DNA of 64,000 nucleotides from Symsagittifera roscoffensis (taxonomy: Eukaryota; Xenacoelomorpha; Acoela; Convolutidae): positions 33,540,682 to 33,604,681 of the forward strand of contig NC_087063.1 in NCBI RefSeq assembly GCF_963678635.1. Direction: 5' to 3'. Below are positions 19,279 through 32,100 of the stretch, piece after piece (the first letter of the stretch is position 1; each line of letters begins with the position of its first letter). The notes under the pieces were generated by a model. The model was not told the DNA's origin, made no database searches, and saw nothing but the letters and a program-made list of their open reading frames with translations. A program made the position numbers and the translations under genes.

Positions 19279-22165
19279 ATGTTATGCCTAAATGTCAGAA
19301 GTATTTTAGACATCAACAGAAGAATAGCTCTTTCAAATGCCATTTTACAAACAGACTACGATATACTATGTCTCACAGAGACATGGCTGGTAAAGGAAAT
19401 ACCAGATAAAGCTCTGCATTTGGCTGGTTTTAATATAATTCGCAAAGATAGAAAAAACTCCACTTTAAAAACCAATCACGGAGGCGTACTCATGGCGATA
19501 AAAGAAAATGTGCATTACGAAGAAATTGATACTCAAATAGAAAATGAAGAATGCATAGTGGCCAAACTAACAGGTGAAACTGGGCATCATCAAATACTCT
19601 GCTGTGTTTATAATCCCCCGAAAAACAGTAAATACCAATGGAAACAACAAAACTTCATCAGTTTGTTCGAAAACCTAACAAAATTACAAATACAACACAA
19701 CTGTAACGCAGTGTCGATTACGGGAGATATAAATTTTGAATACACTCATTGGAAAATGATGCACTCAAAGGACAAATATGAAAATGCAGTGTTAAAAAAG
19801 CTCATTGAACTTGACTATGAACAATTATTCGACTCCAAAAAAAAGCAGCTTGATGTTTTATTAACAAACAACCCTGGAGTAATACTCAACTGGCACACGG
19901 ACCATTCAGCAACAAACGCATACAGCATCGACAAAGTTTCTTGCTCAGATCATTATGCTTACTCTGCAACAATTAACATGGAAGCCAGTATCAAAGAAAT
20001 AAACAAAAATGAAAGTCTGGCGTTTAACAGAGCCGATTGAAAGATAATAAATCAAGAAATAAAAGACAAACCTTTCATACCGTATTGTTACAGTAATGTA
20101 AATGAGCTCCTTCGTCAGTGGTATGCATGGTTATGGGACAAAATAAAGAACAATGTACCCAAGGTTACATCACACAGATCAACTCTCCCCCCATGGATGA
20201 AGCCAAGTACGTCTCACATGCTAAAAGAGTACAAACCTTAAAACGGCGTATCGATCGGCAAAACAAACCTAATTTAAGCATTATCCTAAAACACAAAAAA
20301 CTGGAAAAAAATCTTCAAATAGCATTGACTGAAGATCAAGCAATTTACGAAGAAACAGTAACAAGCAGTAGACGATTCAGTGACCTGCAAAAATACTTGA
20401 ACAAAATAAGTAGTTCCAGGAAATATCCCCAAAAAATGTTCTACAAGGAAAAATCCACAAGAGATGACACCCAAAAAGCTACATTTTTTAACGAATTTTT
20501 CATCAGTGTATATCAAAAGGAATCAATTCCTAACCCTCTCGCACGAAATACAAACTGTTCCCTACAGAAGAAATCTGTACACAAATACACATTGAAGAAA
20601 CCAAAATCCAATACATTCTCAAAAATCTTTTAACAAATAAAGCGTCAGGTTTTGATGGTATAGGTAATATAATCCTAAAAAATCTTTCTGAAACTCTGTC
20701 AAAATCGCTCTATCTTCTCTTCCGCACATTCATTAACAAGCGGCTCTTCCCGACCTACTGGAAAACAAGTCAAGTGGCCCCAATTTTTAAAGAAAAGAAC
20801 AAGGCGTCAGTCGAGTGCTACCGCCCAATTAGCCTCTTATGCTCCGCCTCGAAGGTCTTCGAAAAAATTATCTTTGATAATATATACCCCAAAGCTCAAC
20901 CTTTCCTGGAAAACGCACAATACGGCTTCCGGCAAAAAAGGTCAGCAGTACTACAAATGGTACAATTTTTGAGCAAAGTATATGAACTCTACGATGACAA
21001 AAATGTTCAAACACTATCAGTCCTTTATCTAGATTTTTCTAAAGCCTTTGATAAAGTTCCTCATAGAATCCTAGTCGCCAAACTACGGAACATAGGTCTA
21101 AGCATTCAAATACAAGACATAATACAAGACTATCTAACAGATAGAATGCAGTTTGTGAAAATCAATAAAAGTTCATCAACTCTGAAAGAAGTAACTAGCG
21201 GTGTACCACAGGGCTCAATTCTTGGCCCTCTACTTTTTATCATATTCATTAACGACTTTCCCAAATGCATTGAGAATTCAGATTGTTTTGGCTATTGTGA
21301 CGATATGAAGATCTTGTCTACTGAAGAAATTCATCTGCAAAAAGACACGGCAAATGTTGAAAAATGGTGCAAAGAAAATAAAATGCCGCTGAATGAAGAT
21401 AAATGTAATTTGTTAAACCTCAAAGGGAAAATGGAAGTTACACTATTTAATACAAATGTTGATACCGCAAAGACCCAAAAATACTTAGGTATTTTAATGT
21501 GTGACAACCTTTCGTGGTCAGTAAATGCTGAAAATCGCATATCAAAAGCAATGGGAGCTTTTTACAAAATCAAACGAAGTATCTCGAAAAAAACATCATT
21601 AAAGTCAAAATTAAATTTATACTGCGGATACATCGTACCAATCATAAGCTATGCATCGCAAACATGGTATCCGAACAAAGCAGAATTAAGACAACTAGAA
21701 AGAGTACAAAAACGAGCGACATCTTGGATTACAAATAACTTCAAAATGAGTTATACTGAAAGACTGAAATTTTTAAAGCTCCTTCCACTCTCAATGTACT
21801 TTGAATTACACGACATATTGTACTTAGTTTCACTACTAAAAAATAAACATGACATTGATTTGAATACAATTATTCATAAAAACGAATCACGAACGAGACA
21901 AGCAACACGTGGTGAGATTGCTGTTCATGCAACAAGACTGAAAAAGTCAAATGAAAATTATTATATACGTTCTAATACGCTATACAACTACTTTAGCCAA
22001 ATTGTGGACTTCGAAAATCAAGATTATGACAGCCTGAAAATATCTATAACAAACACGTTTTGGAAATTCTTCAACAGAAATTTTGCAGAAAACAACTTGT
22101 GTATGTGGAGAATTCTTTGCTGGTGTGGAAACTGCAACCCACCGGGAAAAATTATGAACTTATAA
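19279..22165 (+). pseudogene. ORF2: endonuclease-reverse transcriptase, broken
   Basis: ATG at 19279. The AP-type endonuclease has LNVRSI, LTETWL, ITGDINF and CSDHYA motifs. A TGA at 20038-20040 interrupts the frame, while homologous sequence continues beyond it in the same frame; shifts of frame lie near 20225-20240 and 20560-20590. The RT runs from about 20640 with YRPISLL, DFSKAFDKV, SGVPQGSILGPLLF and a YCDD catalytic box (21293-21304) instead of the usual YADD. The end is Cys-rich (CWCGNCNP). Three disruptions make autonomous activity unlikely. Confidence 0.85.
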
Positions 22166-22229
22166 ACGAGGGTTCAAAACCCATGGAGAAATCCTAAAGC
22201 CTACACTACTACTACTACTACTACTACTA

Positions 22230-23144
22230 GAGCAAAGCTCAGCTTTGCCTCTGTGTTTAATCATCCCTACCAAAGGCAATTTAATGTGGTGCTTCGTACA
22301 TTGGGTCAACCAACGTTATTTTGTTAGAAGGCAAGCTTTTTGTAATAATGTTTGAAGTGAGCCACAGTTAGCCGCGGCCTGCCTCTGTGAGCAACGTTGC
22401 GTAGTTTTACAAATAGAATCCTTATTCGGCTGCTGGTCCGGTACTGGGATCGTTGACATCAATTGTCTTTCAATATCTTCCTTTTTAGTTTGTTTACTTT
22501 GGTTTCTGATTTTTTCGCAATTTATATGGATATCTGAATTTGTACATTTCGTTTTTTTGTTTGGTTTTTAAATCTAAAGTGGGGCCGGGCCATCTTACTT
22601 GCCATAAGTGATAACCTTCAGTAAACTATCCTTTCAATTTTTTTTGGTTTATTATCTGAAAAATTCCGTATGTTTTTTTTTTGACAAAACTGCGCACGCT
22701 AATTTAAAGGTTTTCAAAAATATCGACCTTTATATTATGAAATCAGGTTAAGATTAATGAAAGCAAGATAAACAGTGTTCTCAAACATAATATCCTTGCA
22801 ATACAGCCCACAAATGCTGCTTGGTTACTCGGAGCTATTAATGATAAAACCAGCTTCGAAGAAATTTTTTAAATCTCGTTGAAGTATCTTGTGCATTATA
22901 TCATCTAACCTCGTTGTATCATGATTTGTAATAGTTCCCTGGTCTTTGAAATTCCAAGGTTGTTTTTCCCTGGACAATATGTTGGTCAAGTAAATAATTT
23001 TTGCATTATTTTATGTTATAAAAGTGTTACAAATCAGTTTGAAGTTATTTACAATTGATAAATATTCGCTTTCTACGGCGTTTTTGGGTTTTTATTTTGC
23101 GACTGTGTTGCTAACTCGTTTATGGAGAAGATTTTATTTTAGAT
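22230..23144. other. Spacer upstream of the TLCD4-like gene
   Basis: No gene seen. A 17-base palindrome GCAAAGCT-C-AGCTTTGC lies at 22232-22248. Possible promoter of the downstream gene, but no clear core motif was found. Confidence 0.4.
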
Positions 23145-26100
23145 ATGTCTGATTATAACAAAGATAGCCCGCAATATAATTATCGATCAGCTGCAGTCGA
23201 GGTTCTGTTATTCACTATTTTGTGGAGATTTCTGACACGAGTTGGCGGCCCCAAAATTTCAGTTTTTTTCTACAAAAAATATTTGGATTTTGACGCATCA
23301 ACGCGGTTGGTGTGGAATACATATGTAGTTTCAACCTTACATTCTATTATAGTATCCCTATTAGCGGTATGGATTCTCTACTATTACCCGGATATCAGAA
23401 GAGGAGAAGGAAGTGCTAGGTTTGTTTTAAAATGATAATTTTCCAAACAAGCGTGCTCAAGCTTTGTTACTGCTCATGTTAGCTGAATAGGGCCATACTA
23501 TTGTTGTATGATTGCATCAAGATATTTCAAATTATAAAGTCAATTCATACGGTTATCTATTTGCTGGATTTAAACAATCTAATCAGGCTTTCCTTAATTG
23601 GTATAGTTTTTTATGAGTAGTGAACGTATTGAAGACTTATATAGGTCTTGGTGATCTCTTCGGTTTGTTTTGTTATCAGGAAAATGCTCTAATAACTACA
23701 AATGTGGATTCATGCCTTAATGCATTCATGAATGCACATAGTTATACATGCACTTTTTGAGCTCAATTGAAATTCATCTGCTGAAAGTTATGTAAATAGC
23801 ACTCTCCAAATGCAAACATGGAAATGGCGCAAAAAAGTGAACGGTTTCTAGTTTCGAAAGCGGAATTTAATGTATAGCTATTAGCCAAGAAATATTAGCT
23901 GTTTTTTCTCTTAGAATTCGGTCTTTTTTTTCTGCTTCTTTGGGTTCCTTCTTCGTTTTACCCTTGCGATAAGCAAGGGTATTGCAATCGGATACTAGAC
24001 TTTTTTAACGTAAATAACTTAGTTCACAGAATGGTCAAATTAGAAATGGTAAATTCACGTTCAGTTCATATTGAATTCAAATATCATTGCGTCTCCGGCA
24101 CACTTTGCTTGGAGGCAACGAAGACGTCAGGGACGGCAATGGCCTTGGGTTCGAAACTGACAGGACCTTTTTTTAATTGGGAAATGTTCTGTTTCAAAAA
24201 AAATCGTCGGCTTATTATTTTTCTGCCTCTGTTTTGTCAGCTTAGTTGCCACATCGTAAAATTGTTTTTTTTTTACTGAACGCTTTTTATAGTTGCTTTT
24301 AGTGTTTTGATTTAGTTCTGCTGTTTGCAATTTCTTGACTTCGTATATGTTTCTTTTTGTTTTTTTTTTTCGCTTAAAAACTTCATTATGCCCAAATGAT
24401 TATGGCTTGTATTTTAGCGGCTTAGTGACCTAGTTTTGAGTAGTTTCAAGTTAAAAATGACTTTTATGCTCACTGGTTTTCACAAATTGCTAAAATGTTT
24501 ATAATAATTATATCGGCTTAATGGACTCATATTGCATCTTTCGACGAGTGAAAACGCTTGTGTGGGTGTTTTGAGGACTTAATTTTTTAAAAGTCTTTAG
24601 TCTTGTTGTTTTTTTAGACTTAGCGGCTTTCTGATTTTGTATCGCAAGTGGTGCAAAGCGCAGCTTCGCGTGAGCCCAACTTTTAGCTGGCTACATCTTT
24701 TCATTGCGGGAAATATCATAGGTGTCTATGAACAGAGCTTTGAATATGAAATTAAGAAGTTATCTGGGATTGGTTATATGGGAGCTTAAATTGAAGTTAT
24801 TGTTTCAAGGCAAGATCCAGGGCCCAAGCCATACCAACTCACAATGGCTTTTTCATGTGGATACTTTCTGAGCGATATCTACGTTCTGCTTCGCTACGAC
24901 TATCTATTTGGCAAGAAGGTCGAGTTGATACACCATGTAATTTCGGCCATTGGAACGTTTTACGTTGCAGTGAATTGCTACATTCCTTTCTGGGGCTGCC
25001 TCCAACTGCTACACGAGTTTTCAACCCCTATCGTGAATCTGAGATGGTTCATGCTGACATGCGGTATAGGCAAAGTGAGTCAGTTGAAGAAAATTAAACA
25101 AACTACTCTGTTGAAAAAGTCTCAAAATATAAGTTCATAGTTTAGTAGACCATTCAGTTCTGAGATTTCTATTTTTAAAGCGTTTTAGATTTCATCCTAA
25201 AACCGTTGCGACTAGCAAGTGTTCTATCGTGTATAAATTTCATTTCACTCTGATTATTCAAAGGAACGCAGACGTTACACGGCGGTGTGTATGGTGATGT
25301 TGCTGGTGTTCTTCCTCTGTCGCATCTTGCCCATCCCCTACTTCTGGTCCACCCTCATTCCTGTCTGCTTCTTCGGAACCAAACACGAGTGCAACACGAT
25401 ATTCGTCAAGGTCAGCCTCAGTTGCGCTGCTACTTGCTTATTACTTTACCATCATTAAAAAAACTTCAATCAAAGTATTATTGTTCCGATCATTTCGAGG
25501 ATCTTTGTATTCGGGTGTGTTTTTGTTTTTTTCTATTTTTTTCAACGCAAAATTAGGTACCGCAATGATTCATCGGAATGGGTCGAGTGACATATCAGGT
25601 AAAAGCCGTTCTAGTCGGGATTCGAACGACATTTAAATATTTCGAAAAAATACCCTGTGTCGAGAAAAACGAGTTTGAAATTTTTGAATTTTTGTCAAAT
25701 TTCAAGCTAATAAGGTGAGCGGTGAGCTTACAAAAGCTTATGCTTAATTTAAGCCATGAAAGCTTAATTTTATTTAATTTAAGTTTTTTTGGAGTTTGCT
25801 TGCGTCAATTTAGGAATTTTTTTTGAATTTTTCAACTATCTTTTTCGTTTTTTAGTCATTTTTCTACAAAATGTGTTTTCCACTTGGCCTTTTTTATTTT
25901 GACTGTCGAATATGCTTAAGTTTTATATATTCGCTCAGATCTTTTTATCACACCACGTAGAAAAAACGACACTACTTCGAATTTTTTATTTGTATTTTTT
26001 AAGACTGGTCGGAACATTCTGTGCTACTTGCACAGTAACCGGCTATCCTTGTTTACTTAAGTGTTATTAAGAAAAAAATAACAAAAATGAATCATTGTGC

Positions 26101-29100
26101 TGTAGATAAGCACCAGCTATATATTGCATCTAGAAGTTGTGTGAGTAAATCGAGACACGCTAGGTCGAGATGTGAACAAATTTCGAGTTGCTATGTAAGC
26201 TGTTACTTATCTAGTATTAAACACATGCTAGTTGTCGAACAACATTTTTTCACATACTAGATGTGTAAAAATTGAACAAAACGCTCTCTTTTTTTAAATT
26301 TAAGCAGTATGAAGGAGGATGCGTGATGTTTTTGATATACAGAAAACTAAATCCAAAATTGAAACCTGCGCTAGATAACATGAGTGATAATTATGAAAAC
26401 GTATAGGTTGAAACAAACAAATTTCTACCTTAATCAATTTGGCTTACGAACAAGTTAACGATAATTGTCCTGAAAAATTTGTTAGAAGTTTGATTGTGCT
26501 CAAACTTTTAATAAACGACTAATTCTTTTAAGTGATTAGTATTTAAATTTTTTAATTAAAATTGAAAGGGTTATTTGAAACACTTTTTGTTTCGCAGGAC
26601 ATGGAGGTTGAAATTAAACCATTCCAACTCATTCAATGAGTTAAATTGATTACATGATCAGTGATAGCTCTGATTTTGATGCATCAAACAAGTCCTTCAT
26701 TTCTTAAATTAAAACAATATTTCTGCTCAATAACAATTAACAATAAAGATGCAGTGCAATGTGTCATAGCTTGTGATAAACTAGAAGTGATAAACCAAAA
26801 AATTACCCATTAGATGACTTCTAATCAATAAATTGTTAAATACAACGAGGTAAAACAACGCTCAAAAATTGGACAGTACCAAATACAACGCTCAAAAATT
26901 GGGCAGTAAAAACAACGCATTAAGTTGGGCAGGAAAATTATCAATTGTCGAAGAAAATCAATAAGATATCTCTGGTTCGGGACACTTTGTTGCAGACATA
27001 ATTACCGACAGTTGAATTATGTAACCTATTTAATTGAATTGTTCCGCCCATTGAAAAGGGGGAGGAAGTTTGTACTCAGGTGTGTTTAATTTTTTTTCTT
27101 TTTGCTTTCCACGAAAAATCAGGTTCAATAAATAATTATCGGACTCGGTCGAGTGATGTATCATATAAAAGCCTTTCAGTGGGAATTCGAGCGACGCTAA
27201 AAAAATTTCAAAACATTGTCACCGTGTCGAGAAAAACTGGTTCGAAATTTTTGGGCCGAATTCCAGCCAGCAAGCAGGCTTATTTTTAGGAGATTCGCAG
27301 TAGTAATTGTGAAAAAAATCTTGATTTTTGATTCGAGTCATGAAAAATTTACTAAAATTAATTTTCGAAGTATTTATTAGCTACATGTTGGGAATAAAGA
27401 AACATCAAAAAGTTGAAAAATATTTGCAAAAAAATATTTTCTACTAGTCATTTTTCGAAGAAAATTTTTGTCGAACATTGGAAATGCCTAAAAACTTTTG
27501 TTCAGATCTTTTCATCGTAACACGCACAAAATCAAACGAAACTGATTTTCAAAAATCAATAATATTTTCTTAAGAAAATATCCGGAGTTTTCAGTGCTAC
27601 TTGCACAGCATCCGGCTATCCTTGTTAACATTAAGTTTTTTCGATGAGATTATTCAAATAAAACAAATGGTGCACCTATTTATACTTCTACAGAAAAAAG
27701 GGAAAAAAATAAAAAGTAAAAATTACCAAAAAAAATCACATGATATGGCAATCTATCAAAACCCATTGCCAAAAAGACGAAATTAATCTTATTACACTTG
27801 CGAGAGCAAGTGTCTTGTAATCGGGAACAAGCTTTTTTCCCGTAAACAACTTTTCTGACACACCTGTAATTGAATTTGATGCTGCTTTATTATTAAACCT
27901 TCGTAACTTCTGCTTCTTCTTGCTTCAGGAGGCCCTGGTCAGTGCTCCGCACTGATATGGGCACGTCCCATCCTTCTGAGGTATGTGAACACGTATCCGG
28001 GGTTGTTGAATAGGCTTTCCATGTCGTCATCTCGTCCGGTCAGTTCGTGTCGTATGTGGGCGCCTCGTTGGCAGTTGAATATATGGTTTACGGTGTCTGG
28101 CTCTCCACAGTCCAGACAGCCGGGGTCTTCGATGGCCCCAAATCTGGCCAGGTCAGCTCTGGATAGTGAGGAGTGGCCCGTTCGTAGTTGGTTCCACGTG
28201 ACCTCTTCCCATCTGTTGAGGAACTTCTTCGGGCGGTTTTTCATGGTAGTTGCCCAGTTTTGGAGGTACCTCTTGTCCTTTAGTCTTCGCTCTTTCTTGA
28301 TGACGGCTTTGGCTGTGTTGAGTGTCAGTGGGAGTATATCCTGGGCGAGGTGAGTTGCCTCTCCGGCTGCTACGTCTGCGCACTCGTTCCCTTCGAGTCC
28401 GCAGTGTGCGGGGACCCAGACGAAAGTGCAACGCCCAATCTTCTCAACCGCCTTCCATATGGTGATGCCGCTGTTGGTGTCCTGGCCCTCTGAGCCTGTC
28501 GCTAGTTTGCTGGGCGAAAAGAGGTAATCAGTCATGATTCTGACGCTCCGCCTTCATAGGAGGACGCCACAGCACCGGCTGCAGACTTTAGGGTCGTACT
28601 CGTAAGCTTGGTGGTGATAATAGCTGCTCCTCCTCCATTTTGGTTACCTTCCTGCACCGATCCGTCTGTCCAGATCTCTATGTCATCCTTGGTAAGGGAA
28701 TCCAGTAGGTCATTGGTGATGGAGACTTGGGAGTCGCACTTCTCCTTCTTGATGTCTCTGTCTGCCAAGTCAAGGCGGAAGAAGGTCTCCGGTTGGTACA
28801 GTGTCCAAGGAGCAATTTGGCAACTAATCTGTTCGAGGGGGAAGCTGTCCAGCTCGGCGATACAGTCCATCTCTGTCGCGATTCTCCTCCAGCAGCCTCG
28901 GTGTGTCCTCTGGGTGTCGGTGTCATCTGGCTCGTGGTCGTTGTTCCTCTTCCAGGATTCATGGGTCCGGCTTTTTAGTCTTGGTTGCACCCAGGCTTTG
29001 GCAGTCTTGTGCGCTGGGACGTCGTCGGGGATGCGGAGTAGGCGCTCGCGGAGCACCGACGCCCTCTCTTGAGCGACATGGCGGGAGGTCGGCGCAGGCG

Positions 29101-32100
29101 AGGAGGGCTTTCTCGTTGGTGAGTCCGAGGCAGCCTGTTATTACTCTCGCACACTTGTTTTGAGCAGCTTCTACGGCCTTACGGGTCGATGGCTGGGCAT
29201 GGTTCATCCAGAATGCAGAAGAGTAGTCCGCGACCGCGCGGGTGGTGGCGATATAGGCTGCTCTGAGGTTGTGTTGGGAGATCCCGACAGACCGTCTAGC
29301 TATGGCGGCAAGGCCGTTGCGTCTCTTTGCCATCCGTTTCTTGACATCTTCAGCGTGTGCGGCAAATGTCAGCTGGCAGTCCAGTTTCAGCCCCAGGAAA
29401 GTAGGGGTTTTCTCGAACTTCACTGGGTGATCGGCGAGGGTGAGAGAGAGCTTGGTCTTATTGTTGTTCTCCGCTGGATCTAGCGTGAACACAGTGTAGC
29501 AGCACTTGCTTTCGGCCGCGTCCTCGTACTGTGCAAGCTGGACTTTCCAGCGGGAGCACCACTCCGTGACCGCATCTAGGGCCGGTTGAAGCTTGGTGGC
29601 GCATTTCTTAAGCTCTCGGTCGGAGGCAACCAGTGCAGTGTCATTGGCAAAGAGGCTGAGGCCACAGTCCGGGGCTCTGTCATGGACTGTCTGCCAGATG
29701 TCGTTGCAATAACAAAGCCACAGCGCTGGTGCCAAGACGGACCCTTGTGGTAGTCCCTCCCTGAAGACACGCTCCTTGCTGAGGGTGTCATTCCAGCGCA
29801 CCCTAGCTCGTCTGTCGGCTAGGAAGCCTTTGATCCAGCGGATCATGCACGTCGGCACCTCTAGGTCCTTCAGCTTCACGTAGAGGGCTGCCTTCCACGT
29901 CTTGTCGTAGGCACGGCTGAAGTCTAGCAAGACGAGGGCGGCACGGCGAGGTTCCTTGGCCTCTAGGCCGTCGAAGATATCTTGGGTCACTCTCGCTAGC
30001 TGTTCTTCGGTGCTTCTGCCTCTACGAAAGCCAGCTTGGCAAGGGGCCAGTTTCTTCTTCGACTCCAGGTGGTAGACGAGGCGGGTGGCGACGAGACGTT
30101 CCGCCAGCTTCGCGGTGCAGCTGGTGAGTGTGACTGGTCGGTAGCTGCTGGGTTTCTCCTTGGCCTTCCCTTTCCCTTTGAAGATGGGTATGATAATCGC
30201 CCTTCTCCAACCGTGGGGAGTGTTGCCAGAGTCCCAGGAGTGGTTTATCAGATGGAGGAGGGTTTCCTCTGCGGATGGGGGAAGATGTTTCAGCATTTCG
30301 TTGCTGATCTCGTCATGTCCCGGGCTCTTCCTGTTCTTCAGGTTTCTGAGGCCACATCTCAGCTGCCTGAGGCTGAAGGCGCTGCAGGCGTTCTCTTTGT
30401 TGCAACCGCGTTCCTGCTTGAGGATTGTCCGGGCTTGTCTGGTGGTCGGACGGTCCTCGCGGCTGTGTTCCACTCTAGAGACTTTTGCATAGATCTGGCA
30501 GAACAGGTCCGCCTTCTGTCGATCTGTGACAGCGTCCCGGAGTGGTTGGCCGGCATCACCAGAGCGTTTGATGGTAGCTGAATCCTTCTGTTGGCCACCA
30601 TCTCCACGGAAGTTCTTGAGAGTCCGAAATAGGTCGGTGTCCAGGCTCATCTCGTTGCACTTAGAGTCCCAGAACCGCTGCTTCTTTTTCTTGATGGTGC
30701 TGTCGGCTTGCGCCCGCTTCTCTTTATAGGACTGGATGTTCTCGATCGTCGGGCTAGTTTCAGCGTCTTTCCTGGCCTTCTCTCTTTCTGTTTTTGCTTT
30801 CTTGCAGGCGTCGCTCCAGAATGGCCTGTTACGGCCTTTCCGTGCCCCTTTCGGGATGGCAAGTTTGGCAGCACGAAGGACCGACTTCAGGAAGTTGCTA
30901 TTCTCTTCTTCCAGGCTTCTTCCTTCGGGCTTCATGGTGCTGAGGGCGTCCCGGAAGGCATTCCAGTCTGCCTTCTTGTAGCACCACTTTGGCTGTGGTC
31001 TAGCCTGTCTAGCCCGTTTGTGCGGGAGGTCACAGATAATCGGCAGATGGTCGGACCCGACATCCTCGCCTGTCTTCCAGCTGGTCCGGATGTCCTCTGC
31101 TATGTCTCCGGAGCAGATGGTGAGGTCGGGGGATGAGTGACCTCCAGTAGCCGGGTTTGTTCTCGTGTGGGTGTCGTGTCGCAGTCGTTATTAAACCTTC
31201 GTAACTTCTACTCCCCAGCGCACTTGGTCTAGAGGTAATGAAGTTGGCTTTACGAAGAATGGTAAGGCAACCGAGTCCTGCCCGGAACTTGTTTTTTTCC
31301 GTGTCTGACATCGATTTTTTTTCCGGGGAAACATTGAAAAAATTATAATTCGTTTTACAGTTTGTAAACTTATGTTTCGTCGGCTTAGCTGCCATACCAC
31401 GAGTTGTTTTGCTCCAACCAGTTTTGATTGTAGTCTTTTACAACATCTGTAGGTTTTAAAAATTCTCTATTGTTTTGTCGTCTTAGCGAACTTACTTTTA
31501 AAATGATTAATCGTGTTTTAAATAAATCAGGTCGGTTGATAGTATAAAAGTACGTTCAAACTCTTTAAAGCGATCAGGTTTTTTTATGACAACAATTTCC
31601 TTTGCTATTTTTTGATTTCGACTCAATTGATGTCTAATCACATGTTGTAGGCTTAGAGAACGTCCGTAAAAAATACTAAAAGCTTGCTTTATGCTAGTTG
31701 TTGTGTTTCTTGTCTGTTTTTCTGAGATTCATTTTTTCGTATTTAAAAAAAAAACTTGATTTTTTGTAGCAACGGTTTCCTCCAACGTTTTTTGGATCAA
31801 TTGGCATCTAACCACGTGTTCTTTACTTAATGAACGCTTGGAACATGCTAAAAACTTGCTTAAAGCTAGTTTGTGTTTCTTGTTTGTTTTCTGAGATTGA
31901 ATTGATTAGCTTTTTCATGACCAATTTTGTTTGCCATTTTTTGGGTTCGGATCAATTGATGTCTTACCACGTTTTGTTGGCTTGATTAAAGCTCGGAAAA
32001 TGCTAAAAGCTTGTTTTTTTGCTAGTGGTTGTTTTTCTAATCTCTTTTTCTGAGATTGACTTTTTCTTATTTCCAACTCACTCACTATTTGAAAACACGT

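Larger units (their letters stand above)
17485..22229 (+). mobile_element. CR1/L2-like non-LTR retrotransposon with three ORF regions
   Basis: An SGNH-like ORF, a PHD-finger ORF and an endonuclease/RT ORF follow each other on one strand, and the unit ends in CTACACTACTACTACTA... (about 22201-22229). CR1/L2-type LINEs often end in short microsatellites rather than poly(A), and ORF1 proteins with PHD-like fingers or esterase domains are known in that group. The 5' boundary is not visible; ORF2 is mutated, so the copy is probably dead. Confidence 0.75.

Noticed and set aside
28608-31136. Several plus-strand ORFs of 80-180 codons
   Set aside because: They are antisense shadows of the minus-strand LINE, which has all domain motifs.
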